Below, one piece after another: positions 11,901 through 21,800 of a stretch of 64,000 nt of DNA. Under the pieces are notes generated by a model. The model searched no databases, had not been told where the DNA came from, and saw only the letters and a list, made by a program, of their open reading frames with translations. Source of the DNA: Antedon mediterranea (lineage: Eukaryota > Echinodermata > Crinoidea > Comatulida > Antedonidae); assembly GCF_964355755.1 (NCBI RefSeq), contig NC_092671.1, forward strand, positions 39,821,304 to 39,885,303, in the 5' to 3' direction. The translations under genes were made by a program, and so were the position numbers. Position 1 is the stretch's first letter. Every line of letters starts with the position of its first letter.

Positions 11901-13890
11901 GAAGGGAATCGTGAAATTTCATTAATTATTTAGCCACAAGAATGTATTGATTTTATAGTATTTTACCAATTTTTCTGACTTGCAGACAGTCCCCCCACCC
12001 ACTTCTTAATAATTTTAAGAAAAATGAAAGTTCAACACTTTATTTCAAAATGTATAAGCCCTTTGTCCTCATATTTTAAGATTACGAATCAGCCACTTAA
12101 CAAGAATAACAATCGAGAAGCCAATGATGAAGCGCATCTTTCCTCATTCTCTTCGCCTAAGAAAACGATTATTCCAGCCCTGCCGCGTCTCCCTAGGCCT
12201 ACGCGCACCGTGCTTTCGCTTAAAACAGACCTATATTCAACTCCTTATAGAATTTGTTTGAAAAATAACACCAAGCTTATTTTTGGAAATCTTAGAAAAT
12301 ACATATAAGACTATATTATACCGTTTTCAGAATTTCATTTAAAAATTCCAAATTAATGTTAACTATTTTAACAAACTAGTTAGTTTTCACTTTCTTGTTT
12401 TCGTCGTATGACTCGCTTTGTTTACGCTTACACTTGGCTTAGACGTTTATCTTAGAATTCGAATAAATGAATCCATAATCAACAAAAATTGGTACTGTTG
12501 TGGTTTTTGTTTAATATAAATATTTCTAATACACAGAAATCAATTAAACAGCAATATAATTTAATATAAACGAGTTAAAAAGGAAATTTAGACAGCCTAT
12601 AAAATACGGAAGACAGAACTCGCGTCGCTCGAAATGTTCGGTAACTTTCTATTTATAGCCTATCGAAAAAGGCTCTGGCTAACTTTTAAATTAAAAAGGC
12701 TCTCGGAACACTTAATTTCCCATTATCACTATTTGACGTGGATGTGATGGGTACCCAGTTAGATCTAGACACAACTTTGCGCTGGTTACCGGCTGCATTA
12801 TGGGAGTATGTTTCCATACGTGTTTGATCCCAAAGCAAATACTGGGGTAATAATGATTGTAAAGTGCCTTTGAGCATGATTACTCATGAAAAGGGCGCTA
12901 TATAAATGTGGTATTATTATTATTACCTGTTTTAGTACTTGTACAGGGTTTAATAGTACCTGTTTTAGTACTTGTACAGGGTTTAATAGTACCTGTACTG
13001 GGGTTTTTTTTCTGCATAAATGAAATATATATATAAATATATATATATATTATAAAGCATTTTAATAATCAACCTGTGAAAGAAATATGTATGAAAGATT
13101 GAATGAATAAATAAAGGTGGTGGTTAACCACAAAAGAGAAGAAAAAAATCAACCTTTTGAATGATCGCTTACTCCAACTGAGGGATGCAAGCATACTCAC
13201 TTTCAGTCCTTCTGCCTGCTGACCACTTGCCTCTACTTCAGCAGCCTTTTTCTCTGCTTCTTCCATTTTTTGTCTTTTTCGTTTAACACCTTCTGGGTCT
13301 TTTAACCCTCTACCTTCAGCCTAAAAAAATGTTTTCAAATTAATAAATGATTCAGAACTGAAGACTAGATTTTCAGAAAAATAAGAAATGCTAACGGTTA
13401 TTATTATTCTAGCGTTCCATCCAGGCTGTTTATTCAGTATACCTCCCTCCACCTGGTTTAATGCATCTTTCTAATTCTTACCTCTTTTGCTCTTTTCTCT
13501 GCTGCCTCAGCTTGCTGTCGTCTTTGTGCTTCCTACATAAAAGTGAATTAAAAATATTTAATTACAATTGATGAAAAACTTCCTAAGATAGACCTACATA
13601 TTAATACTACTGCTACTGCAGCAAGTAATGTCTCTAATCTATTTTCTGCTAGGCCTAGCCTAGCTTCCAGTAGCTGACAAAGACCAGGCTTGGTGACCAC
13701 CCGCGCCGCACACACGACTCGAGAAGGACTCGAACAGAGGGCCTAGCTAGACCTAGTCCTAGTCTACTACATTAACTACCTCCCTAAAAACGGCTAATGG
13801 TGGCCTATACTACATATATACAATACATACCACATCAGGCTGTTCACCATCGTCATTTGCACCAAAAAGACAAGAATCACACACACCCAT
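8997..13890 (-). CDS. SVIP: SVIP, small VCP/p97-interacting protein (complete, four coding exons)
   Basis: Exons on the - strand are 13890-13831, 13532-13482, 13320-13201 and 9014-8997. All junctions are phase 0 with GT/AG borders, giving 82 aa (human SVIP is 77). Exon 1 reads MGVCDSCLFGANDD: Gly2 for N-myristoylation and nearby Cys4/Cys7 for palmitoylation. Exon 2 holds the VCP-interacting motif R-x5-AA-x2-R (RRQQAEAAEKR). Exon 3 is a charged helix ending AEGLK. The final 18-nt exon encodes WQVSS and a stop, matching the family's C-terminal GL(R/K)W ending. SVIP sits on ER and endolysosomal membranes, binds p97/VCP and restrains ER-associated degradation. The last intron is 4.2 kb and filled with a minisatellite and SINE pieces, so the tiny last exon is easily missed. 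A consensus donor at 14189 suggests an extra non-coding first exon. Confidence 0.92.
9125..10495. repeat. 22-bp minisatellite, about 60 copies
   Basis: A 1.37-kb array of gtatgtgtacctgggtttaata. Two main variants alternate irregularly (gggtttaata and gggttaaata). There are also shorter 20-bp units lacking CC (gtgtactggg) and several units with an extra ctgta (tactgtatgtg). It lies entirely in the last intron of SVIP, starting about 110 bp from the terminal 18-nt exon, and its right edge abuts a tRNA-derived SINE. Confidence 0.97.
10501..10755 (+). mobile_element. tRNA-derived SINE, 5' part
   Basis: The A-box-like tggcgcagtgcgttgg (10508-10523) and the B-box ggttcgaatcc (10551-10561) are RNA polymerase III promoter elements in tRNA-like spacing. 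They are followed by ggcaagatactttacttacg and ctctccacccaggtgtataa, a body I associate with marine-invertebrate SINEs. It is flanked on the left by the 22-bp array. An 81-codon frame across it is not a gene. It cannot serve as a normal tRNA because the arms do not pair properly. Confidence 0.85.
10756..12737. other. SVIP intron, AT-rich spacer
   Basis: AT-rich intronic sequence with long T runs (about 11070) and clusters of aggcctaggcc at 11290-11405. Frames such as 12024-12308 show no domain and no splice context. Nothing else was recognised. Confidence 0.6.
12738..12922 (+). mobile_element. SINE, 3' part
   Basis: It contains ggctgcattatgggagtatg, a stretch ending tttgatcccaaagc, then attgtaaagtgcctttgagc and the tail gggcgctatataaatgtggt with an ATT repeat. 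This tail type marks SINEs mobilised by CR1/L2-like LINEs. No tRNA head is attached here, so the copy is 5'-truncated. Confidence 0.8.
12928..13000. repeat. Small array related to the 22-bp minisatellite
   Basis: Two and a half copies of tgttttagtacttgtacagg with gtttaatagtacc. The gtttaatagta core is the same as in the large array 2.4 kb away, and the sequence directly follows the ATT tail of the SINE fragment. Confidence 0.75.
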
Positions 13891-13954
13891 CTTATGTTTT
13901 TAAAATTCACTTTTTTCAATTTTTATTTTTGTTTGTTTGTTGTGGAGGAACCTA

Positions 13955-14240
13955 CTGTATGGAAGGCAATTGCCGCAAAAAAATATAGGATAACATAGAA
14001 CCAGAGTGCTAGACAGGCAAACTATGGATGGCATTTTGTATACGAGAGAGAATGAGCATTTTTATTTTATTTGATTCACTATCACAGTATAAATGTAAAC
14101 TAACATAAACGCCTATTTTATTCTTCACCATACAAACTTATATGCAATCATTTTTCTCATATATTTCGACGTCTATATAGCCTACTCACCATTGTACCTT
14201 TTCTGAACCCTGCCGCCAGTGAAATCTTTATCACAGTTCG
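13955..14240 (-). promoter_or_regulatory. Possible 5' end of SVIP: non-coding first exon and short intron
   Basis: On the - strand a consensus donor (acaatg|gtgagtagg) puts an exon end at 14190, and a likely acceptor (cttccatacag|tagg) starts the next exon at 13954, 64 nt before the SVIP start codon. The upstream sequence (ggcggcagggttcag) is comparatively GC-rich. Joining these sites is inference, and the transcription start is not visible. Confidence 0.35.
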
Positions 14241-14666
14241 ATCAACTTTAATCAATAAAATTAATAGATAACAAAGTTATTGTCAATCAAAGAAACGGCT
14301 GCCAGGCTTTGATCTGACATAAACCCAAAAAGTTCAAATATTAAGCCTGTAACACTCAGCTTCCTGTTGTTTGGTATCCGAATGAACCAAGTTACATAGT
14401 TCATAACAGGTCTTGATTCATAGTTTTATTTCCTGAATTATTACTAAACTTGGTGACAGATGAATAAAACGAATAACAAACAACCCAAAAAAACAATGCC
14501 ATATCACGTCCCTTGATGTTGCCAGGATGAGTTCTCAAACTGCCCCCAGTGATCACCTCGATGCAAAATAACGGGTGAGTCACATTTTGTGGACAACTCA
14601 TCTTTCTATCAATATTTAAGTCATATGTGAAAGACAATAAGAACATCTTCACTAGCCCTGGGAATT

Positions 14667-15026
14667 CACACATCGTGTCTTGACACTGGCTAGGTCTAAT
14701 AGATCATCAGTACACAGTGTCACACATCGTGTCTTGACACTGGCTAGGTCTAATAGATCAGTACACAGTGTCACACATCGTGTTTTGATACTGGCTAGGT
14801 CTAATAGATCAGTACACAGTGTCACACATCGGGTTTTGACACTGGCTATGTCTAATAGATCAGTACACAGTGTCACACATCGTGTTTTGATACTGGCTAG
14901 GTCTAATAGATCAGTACACAGTGTCACACATCGTGTTTTGACACTGGCTAGGTCTAATAGATCAGTACACAGTGTCACACATCGTGTTTTGACACTGGCT
15001 AGGTCTAATAGATCAGTACACAGTGT
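14667..15026. repeat. 51-bp minisatellite, about seven copies
   Basis: Unit: cacacatcgtgttttgacac, tggctaggtctaatagatca, gtacacagtgt. Because 51 is divisible by three and no stop falls in the unit, both strands stay open (17-residue peptide repeats). This is a by-product of the period, not evidence of a gene. The first copy differs by a 3-nt insertion (atcatcag). Confidence 0.95.
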
Positions 15027-15137
15027 TAAATAGTCCTCAGTAAGGCAACACTTGATCAATGTATTTTTCAAGTGTCTATTATTATTATTATTTAACAGTT
15101 TTTGGAGTTAAGTGAAGAAACCCAAATTATTCTTCTT

Positions 15138-15304
15138 AAGCTCTATCTACACTATCATAACATTATGTGACAAAAAAGTGTGATGTGCCCAAATATGGTA
15201 GTGATGTGCTTAAATATGGTAGAGATATGACATCATCATGTCCATATATGAGCACATCATATTTTTTGTATATCATACAATTTGATAGTGTAGACAGACA
15301 GACA
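15138..15304. mobile_element. MITE family A, copy 2
   Basis: The left end reads taagctctatctacactatc and the right end tttgatagtgtagacagac. The atatggtagtgatgtgc interior word is duplicated. Confidence 0.85.
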
Positions 15305-15818
15305 GTAGTGTAGAGTTTTACGATAAGAAATAAATACCGCGCTTGCGTAGGAGGCCTACTTATTTAAAGAAGCCAATACATTTATAAATAATTTGGCAAG
15401 ATTTTCTTCTTGTTTTTGCCAAGAACTTTGGCTCACGTCATATAATGTATACCCTTGGTTATGTAAATTGAGCAGTAGTATTTTAAGATATCATCACTAT
15501 GTTTTATTGTCACGTATGATATTGACTCATCCCTTCTCTGCTGTCGTTATTGGGCTAAGAGTTCACTTATTTATGCTATTTAAAAATTAATACTATAGTG
15601 TGATGTCAATGACCAAATATGACTGTTTCTATTGGCATCATATTGTTTGATGCTGTAAAGGACAATAACGCCTTCTGACATACTTTATCCAAAACATTTT
15701 ATTCTGAATTTACAGTCGTGAAATAAACATTTTATCGGAATGTATCCAATCAATGTAACGATCGAATAATAATCGGATGATAGCATGATTGTTCCTTATT
15801 CTTTTCATATACAGTATT

Positions 15819-15983
15819 AAGCTCTGTCTACACTATCAAACTTTATGTGACAAACAAATTTGATGTGCCCATATACAGACATGATGATGTCATATCACTA
15901 CCATATTTGAGCATGTCACTACCATATTTGGGGACACTTTTTCTTGTCGAACTAATTTTGATAGTGTACAGACAGAGCTTTAG
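15819..15983. mobile_element. MITE family A, copy 3
   Basis: Well-preserved ends: taagctctgtctacactatc and gatagtgtacagacagagct. It is oriented with the gacatgatgatgtcat centre. Confidence 0.9.
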
Positions 15984-18305
15984 ACAGAAAACCAATTATT
16001 GAAAAATAGGCTAAGGCTACATTTGTAATGATGTATGTGTAAATTTATAGTTAGTTTAAAGTATATATTGTGGCAGTAGTAGTGCAGAGCAGTGAGTCAT
16101 CAAAGACACGACTGGAGAAGGGTAAAGCCCGCTTTTAATATCCTGTTATGAGCACTTCAATCACGGTGACGCGGCAGGCTTACTGACGACGACGCTGGGA
16201 AATCCAGGGGATTGCAAATCCCAGGAATTACAAAACCTGGCATGAATCTTGGAAAATGAGTGTGGAAAAATGTGCCAAGGAAAGGTACAAATGCGAAAGT
16301 ACTTTTAGATGTATTTTCGTCGGTGACATCATAGAGAAATATCGACATTCTTTTAATGATTTTCTGATGACATTTTTGATTTGTATGTTACATGTTCTTT
16401 TTGTAAACCATTTTACGTTTCATTGTTGTTATTATTGATTATTATCTTTTCTGATTTTGAAGGAAATAAATGTTTATTTTGATTTTATATTTTATACCGC
16501 ACGAGTTCGATTCAGAATTACGATGGTAAAATTGTGGCGCAATTCTTTAATACATCAGATGGCTCGGATATAATATGCAGGCACTCCTTTTTTTCCTGAC
16601 GATTTTTACGCAATAATAAATAGTTTTAATTCCGGTTATTTCGACACAAAGCGCACACTTATCACGTAACCATTTTAAGTGACTCATTATGAAACTGAGA
16701 ATCAAAACTTAGTCCAAGGCCTATACGCCTAAATGCAATAAAACAAATAATAATAGTATAGTACATTTTGTTGGCAGTTTATCAGTAGGCCTATGCTGTT
16801 TAATGCCTTTCACTATCGGTTGGCGCCTGTCATGTGTTGGGCTTTTAAATTGCCGCCAAATATAACGCCCTTTTCAATCTTCGGACAACAGAGGCAATGT
16901 CCGTTATTTTCTTAATCGGCACTCGCATTAAAAAACCTCACAGTGATAATTGAAAAGTTTCACAAGTGCATTGGGCAGTTAAAAGGTGTTAAAGTGTGTT
17001 TTTAACAGAAGCAGGACAAATGAGCACATCCCACAAGTTGTGGTCAACAGCCTCATACTCGTGACTTGAATACATCACGTGTGATGTGCACGATAATTAC
17101 ATCTTCCAGTAAAATTAAACGGGTCATTGATGACGTCATGGATAACTTAAAACATGAGTGCGCTACACGTCATTGTTGACGCTGTTTTGTTGAACGATTA
17201 GTTTCGCGAACGCTTTAATAATTAACATTAATAAATATTATTAAATAATAATTAACAATAATAATTAATATTTATTTCGAAACGTTTATTTTTGCCGCAA
17301 TTAGTTCAAATATAGATGTTTAAATACAACTTTTATTTGTTTTGGTAGTGTTTAAAGCATCTATAATTGTACAAATTTATAATTTCTAAGAAATAGAACG
17401 AATCATTTATTTTGACAAGTTTCCCAGTACAAACAGCACAAAACATTTTTCAGTTCGTCTAGTTATTCCAGCCGCCAGACGCCCAGTTGTCTGCTGTAGG
17501 AGCTTCTTAGTTGCAAGTTATATCCCAGTTAAGATTGTCAATTCAATCGCTGACAGAAATGTTGATCTATACGTCAAAAATAGTATATGAATAACGTATT
17601 AATCTGTTGACAGGACTTGAAACACTCCGTCAATGATGTATGTAAGTGTAGTAACCTGAATAGTTTCAAATAACAACGTATTTATTAATTCCTCTTTCTG
17701 TTATTACTTTGCATTTTGTATATCATCAGGTTTGGGTAAACGTGTTTTGCGTCATCAAACTGCGTGTGTAACGTTCTATAAACGCGTCCTCATTCACATA
17801 AAGAGCACCGGCCGTTACCCACCATGTTTACCACAGCCTGATTAGGTCAGCCTGTTCACCCCGTTTTTATGTCCCAGATAGAATTATGTCCCCACAATCA
17901 ATTAACTTAAAAAGTGCAAGTCATGATTGTAATCAATTATTTATACCATATGCTTTACTCTGTAGCATCACTAACTTAGGTTTAAATATGTTTCATTTAT
18001 TTCAACCTATTCAAAGCAAAACAGTCTTTTAAAAAAGTTTAGAAAAGTTTTGATTAACAGAGGGCGCTACACAATTTAGTACTGCATAATCCATTTTCTA
18101 AAACTTGGTTTTTTGACCTTCAAAATTAAACATAATTCATTTCGACGAATTTTCAGAGACGATAGTCTGTACCACACAATTGAATTAAGTGTTTCATTCA
18201 CATTCTATCATTCTGTATGTCAAGAAACCTTAAAAAAAAAAAAAGTATAAGTCAATCTTGAAATAAATGTCTTTCATTAGAGTCACATGATATAAATCAG
18301 CCAAT

Positions 18306-18390
18306 GTATTTTTTAATACTTCTTACCATACAGCCTGAGTAGGAAATTAATACTTCTTACCATACATTCTGAGTAGAAAATTAATACTTT
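18306..18390. repeat. Short direct repeat, two to three copies
   Basis: The phrase ttaatacttcttaccataca followed by (g)cctgagtagg/ttctgagtag recurs at about 40 bp. Confidence 0.7.
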
Positions 18391-18624
18391 TTACTTCCAC
18401 ATTGTTATGGAAAATAGCACAAACAATAACACTTATAAGGATGTATTCACATCCATAAACATGCAGTTATAAATCTTTACTTACTGGGTGGAAATATGTT
18501 GGACATACAGTAATAAATATCTTCTTTTCTTTTTCTATGATAAATAACATCTCTATACTGTTTTTGATAATGAATATTCATACTAAATATATGAATGATC
18601 ATTTTTAAAACTAACAAATTTAAA

Positions 18625-18630
18625 TTTATT
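18625..18630 (-). terminator. Candidate poly(A) signal of TMEM19
   Basis: AATAAA on the - strand, about 243 nt after the TMEM19 stop codon. It is the nearest canonical hexamer I noticed downstream of the stop, but AT-richness makes chance hexamers common. Confidence 0.35.
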
Positions 18631-18872
18631 TATGTAAATATTGTAAATACTAAATATATGAATGGTCATTAAAACTGAAATACTGTATTAAAAATGTATT
18701 TAAGTAAATATGGTAAAAGTACGTTCTCACAGATACACAACTTGGTTGTTGATCCCGTTCGCGCAAAAATCCACGACCATGCTTTACTCAACTCCAATTT
18801 GGTGACAGTATTGTTAGTCAGAATACTTAGCAAGTTACAGCACTCCTGAGGGGATTATGTTTACTTTCTGAT

Positions 18873-21800
18873 TCATTCGGGAGACGGCCAAAAGGCAAGA
18901 CATATTGACGGCATGATGAGAGCAGTAAACAAAGATGAAAACATATTCACTCCGTTGTTGTCCAGCACAGGTACACCAGAAATATGTTTTGTGGAATCAG
19001 ATGGGAAATCTACAACAATTCGTTTGTCATCACAAAATCCTGAAAATAAAAAGAAAAAAATGAGTAATATACATGTGTGATACCACAGCGTTGGTCCAGT
19101 TTTTTTTTTTTTTTTTTGGTACCATGAAATAAAAACAACAAAACAATATACATTATGGGGGAGGGGGTGCTATTATAGTGGTGGATTTGTAAAAATTTGT
19201 TTACAGAAATCAGTCACCTCTGTGCTTAAATCAAAAGCCTTGTCTACACTATGAAACTTTATGTGACAACAAAATGTGATGTGCCTATATATTGAAATGA
19301 TGATATCATAGCACTACCATATATAAGCACCTTACATTTTTTTAACACATAAACTTTGATAGTGTAGACTAAGCTTAAAAGAGTATTTCTATATTAATAT
19401 CTATGTAATAATGCACATGATTGTTTTGTTTAATGTCAATACCTTTTGTTGTTTACACTAAAAGTCCTTGAGATGTAAATTTATAATTATAAACAGGATT
19501 ATTTTTACATCCTATGATTTGACTCACTTGGGTGTGGGGTTGATAAAAATAAAAGATAAAAAATATTAAAATCATTAAAAAAAACCTTGGAACTTAAAAG
19601 GTCATAGATGAGCAATGCAAATTGGTCCTTAGCTTAAGATGGGATACTTAACAATTTAAGACTACTTGGTCTAAAATAGAATTACAAAATATCGTATTCT
19701 AGAATGTAATCAGTGTAAAACAGTGTAGAGTGTCATCATTTTTATTCGTCCTTTTTGAATTAAATTAAGACATCAGTTAGTCATAAAGTAGTTTTGGAAT
19801 ATTATCATCGATCAAGAATGGTACAATACAGTTCTTTTTGCTTTGTTTTTTTTGTATGATGACTGATAAATATGACGAAATAAAATTTAATTAAGTTTGA
19901 AGTAAATGCACCAGATGCCCTGATACCAATGCTTCTAAATTGACCCTTCATACTGACTCATCCCCGCCATTGGGTTATTTTGTGTGCATAAGTCTTACAG
20001 ACCCGGTCTTGACCCCTGATTGACGTTTAACCTGGATCATCTCCAGGGGTAATTCGTCAAGGGACCACGGTGTGAGAAGAATCACAGACCAGTATTATAA
20101 GTGACATTAACGTGTTGGTCAGGTTTTAACACTGTAAACATAATGTATATCAATCTGCAGAGAGTAATGTTTCGATCTTATTAGATCTCGTCAGTGCAGC
20201 TCAGTATTATATATCCTACTGTATGTATTTTGTGTTTGTTTATGTGTGTACCTTTTATTTATGAATTCACCAATAGTTATTGAGAGTTTCACCAATATTT
20301 AAATAAATAATAAAGCAAAAATAAGACGTGAGTGCTGAAGCATTTTAGGAAGAGTGAAGTACATAAGATCTGGTAAAATTTCTCAGGTTAATCCTTTAAA
20401 GTAAAAACAAAATGAACACTTAGTAAAGATTTTGTACCAAATATTATTTTTAGAACAAGTAAGGGAACATGTTTGAATACTGTACAATGGATAGAGAGTT
20501 CTTTTTTGCTTCTCACATACTGTGATATTATTGGTCCTCACCATTTTCAACCCAGTGTATGATCTTGTAGTGTGTTTTGACAGTACTAAATTACATGGAG
20601 TACTTACGTACCAGAATATTGCAAAGTAGCACCAAGGAAGGAGTCGATGAGTGAGCCTAGCAATCCAGCAACAGCACCAAATAAGATGACAGGCCACTGG
20701 TATACAGTCACTTCCTGTGTGGGCAGTAACAAGGAAAGATATAACCCAATGTAGAAAGCTAGGCCTACAGCTAAACCACCAAGAAAACTGGCAGCTAGGC
20801 CAATCAGGGACACTGCTCCATTTGTACCTGTAAAATAAAAAAGTTAATAATTAAAAATATTAACACCAAACAATTTGTAACAAAACATGATAGATAATTT
20901 GTGTTAAAGTTTATCCAAACAGTTTATAAAGACTTAAAAAGTATCGTAAAGGACGTATTTATTTCCTAAAAATTGCATTGCTGTTAGAAAACTTACCCCT
21001 AGGAACTCTTGCCCACGTTGTAATAAGCTTTGGTTGAATTGGGCCTAGCACACTGCCAATCTCTGAGGCTAGTGTGTCACCACTGCAGCATGCAATAGCA
21101 GACATCACTGCAATTGATAGCCATGTGGCGTTATAGTCATTGCTAAAATCTAAAAGCTTCTCCTGAAAGCCTACACCGAGGGCATACAGCAGACCAAAAT
21201 AGGCCGCAATACCACCATTTGCTATTACTTGTATAAAATTGCGTTTTCCTTCTGTGAAAATAACATTTTTTTAATGCATTTTAAATTCATAAGCCCTGTC
21301 TACACTTGAAAAAAAAAAGTGTGATGTGCCCAAATATGGTAGTGATATACACAAATACGGTAGTGATATGACATCATTATTTTTGACATTTGTTTTGTCA
21401 CATCAAGTTTGATAGTGTAGACAGAGCTTTATTTTGTCTAGGATTGTCAAGTTGATAGTGTGGACAGAGCTTTACTTTGTCTAGGATTGTCAAGTTGATT
21501 GTGTAGACAGAGCTTTACTTTGTCTAAGATTGTCAAGTTGACAGTGTGGACAGAGCTTTACTTTGTCTAGGATTGTCAAGTTGATAGTGTGGACAGAGCT
21601 TTACTTTGTCTAGGATTGTCAAGTTGATAGTGTGGACAGAGCTTTACTTTGTCTAGGATTGTCAAGTTGATAGTGTGGACAGAGCTTTACTTTGTCTAGG
21701 ATTGTCAAGTTGATAGTGTAGACAGAGCTTTACTTTGTCTAGGATTGTCAAGTTGATAGTGTAGACAGAGCTTTACTTTGTCTAGGATTGTCAAGTTGAT

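Larger units (their letters stand above)
14241..18624. other. Intergenic region between SVIP and TMEM19
   Basis: It holds the 51-bp minisatellite (14667-15026), two family A MITEs (15138-15304 and 15819-15983) and a short direct repeat (18306-18390). The block 16800-17200 is somewhat richer in GC (for example ggttggcgcctgtcatgtg, cggacaacagaggcaatg) but has no long frame. No gene was recognised. Confidence 0.6.

Noticed and set aside
13069-13266. SVIP exon frame continuing to VSMLASLSWSKR...
   Set aside because: The frame runs past a consensus donor (ctgaaa|gtgagt) into the intron; the conserved ending is supplied by the exon at 9014-8997.
14652-15071. 139-codon frame (-) and 117-codon frame (+) as repeat proteins
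   Set aside because: Both come from the 51-bp tandem repeat, whose period keeps frames open on both strands. There is no start context or splice support.
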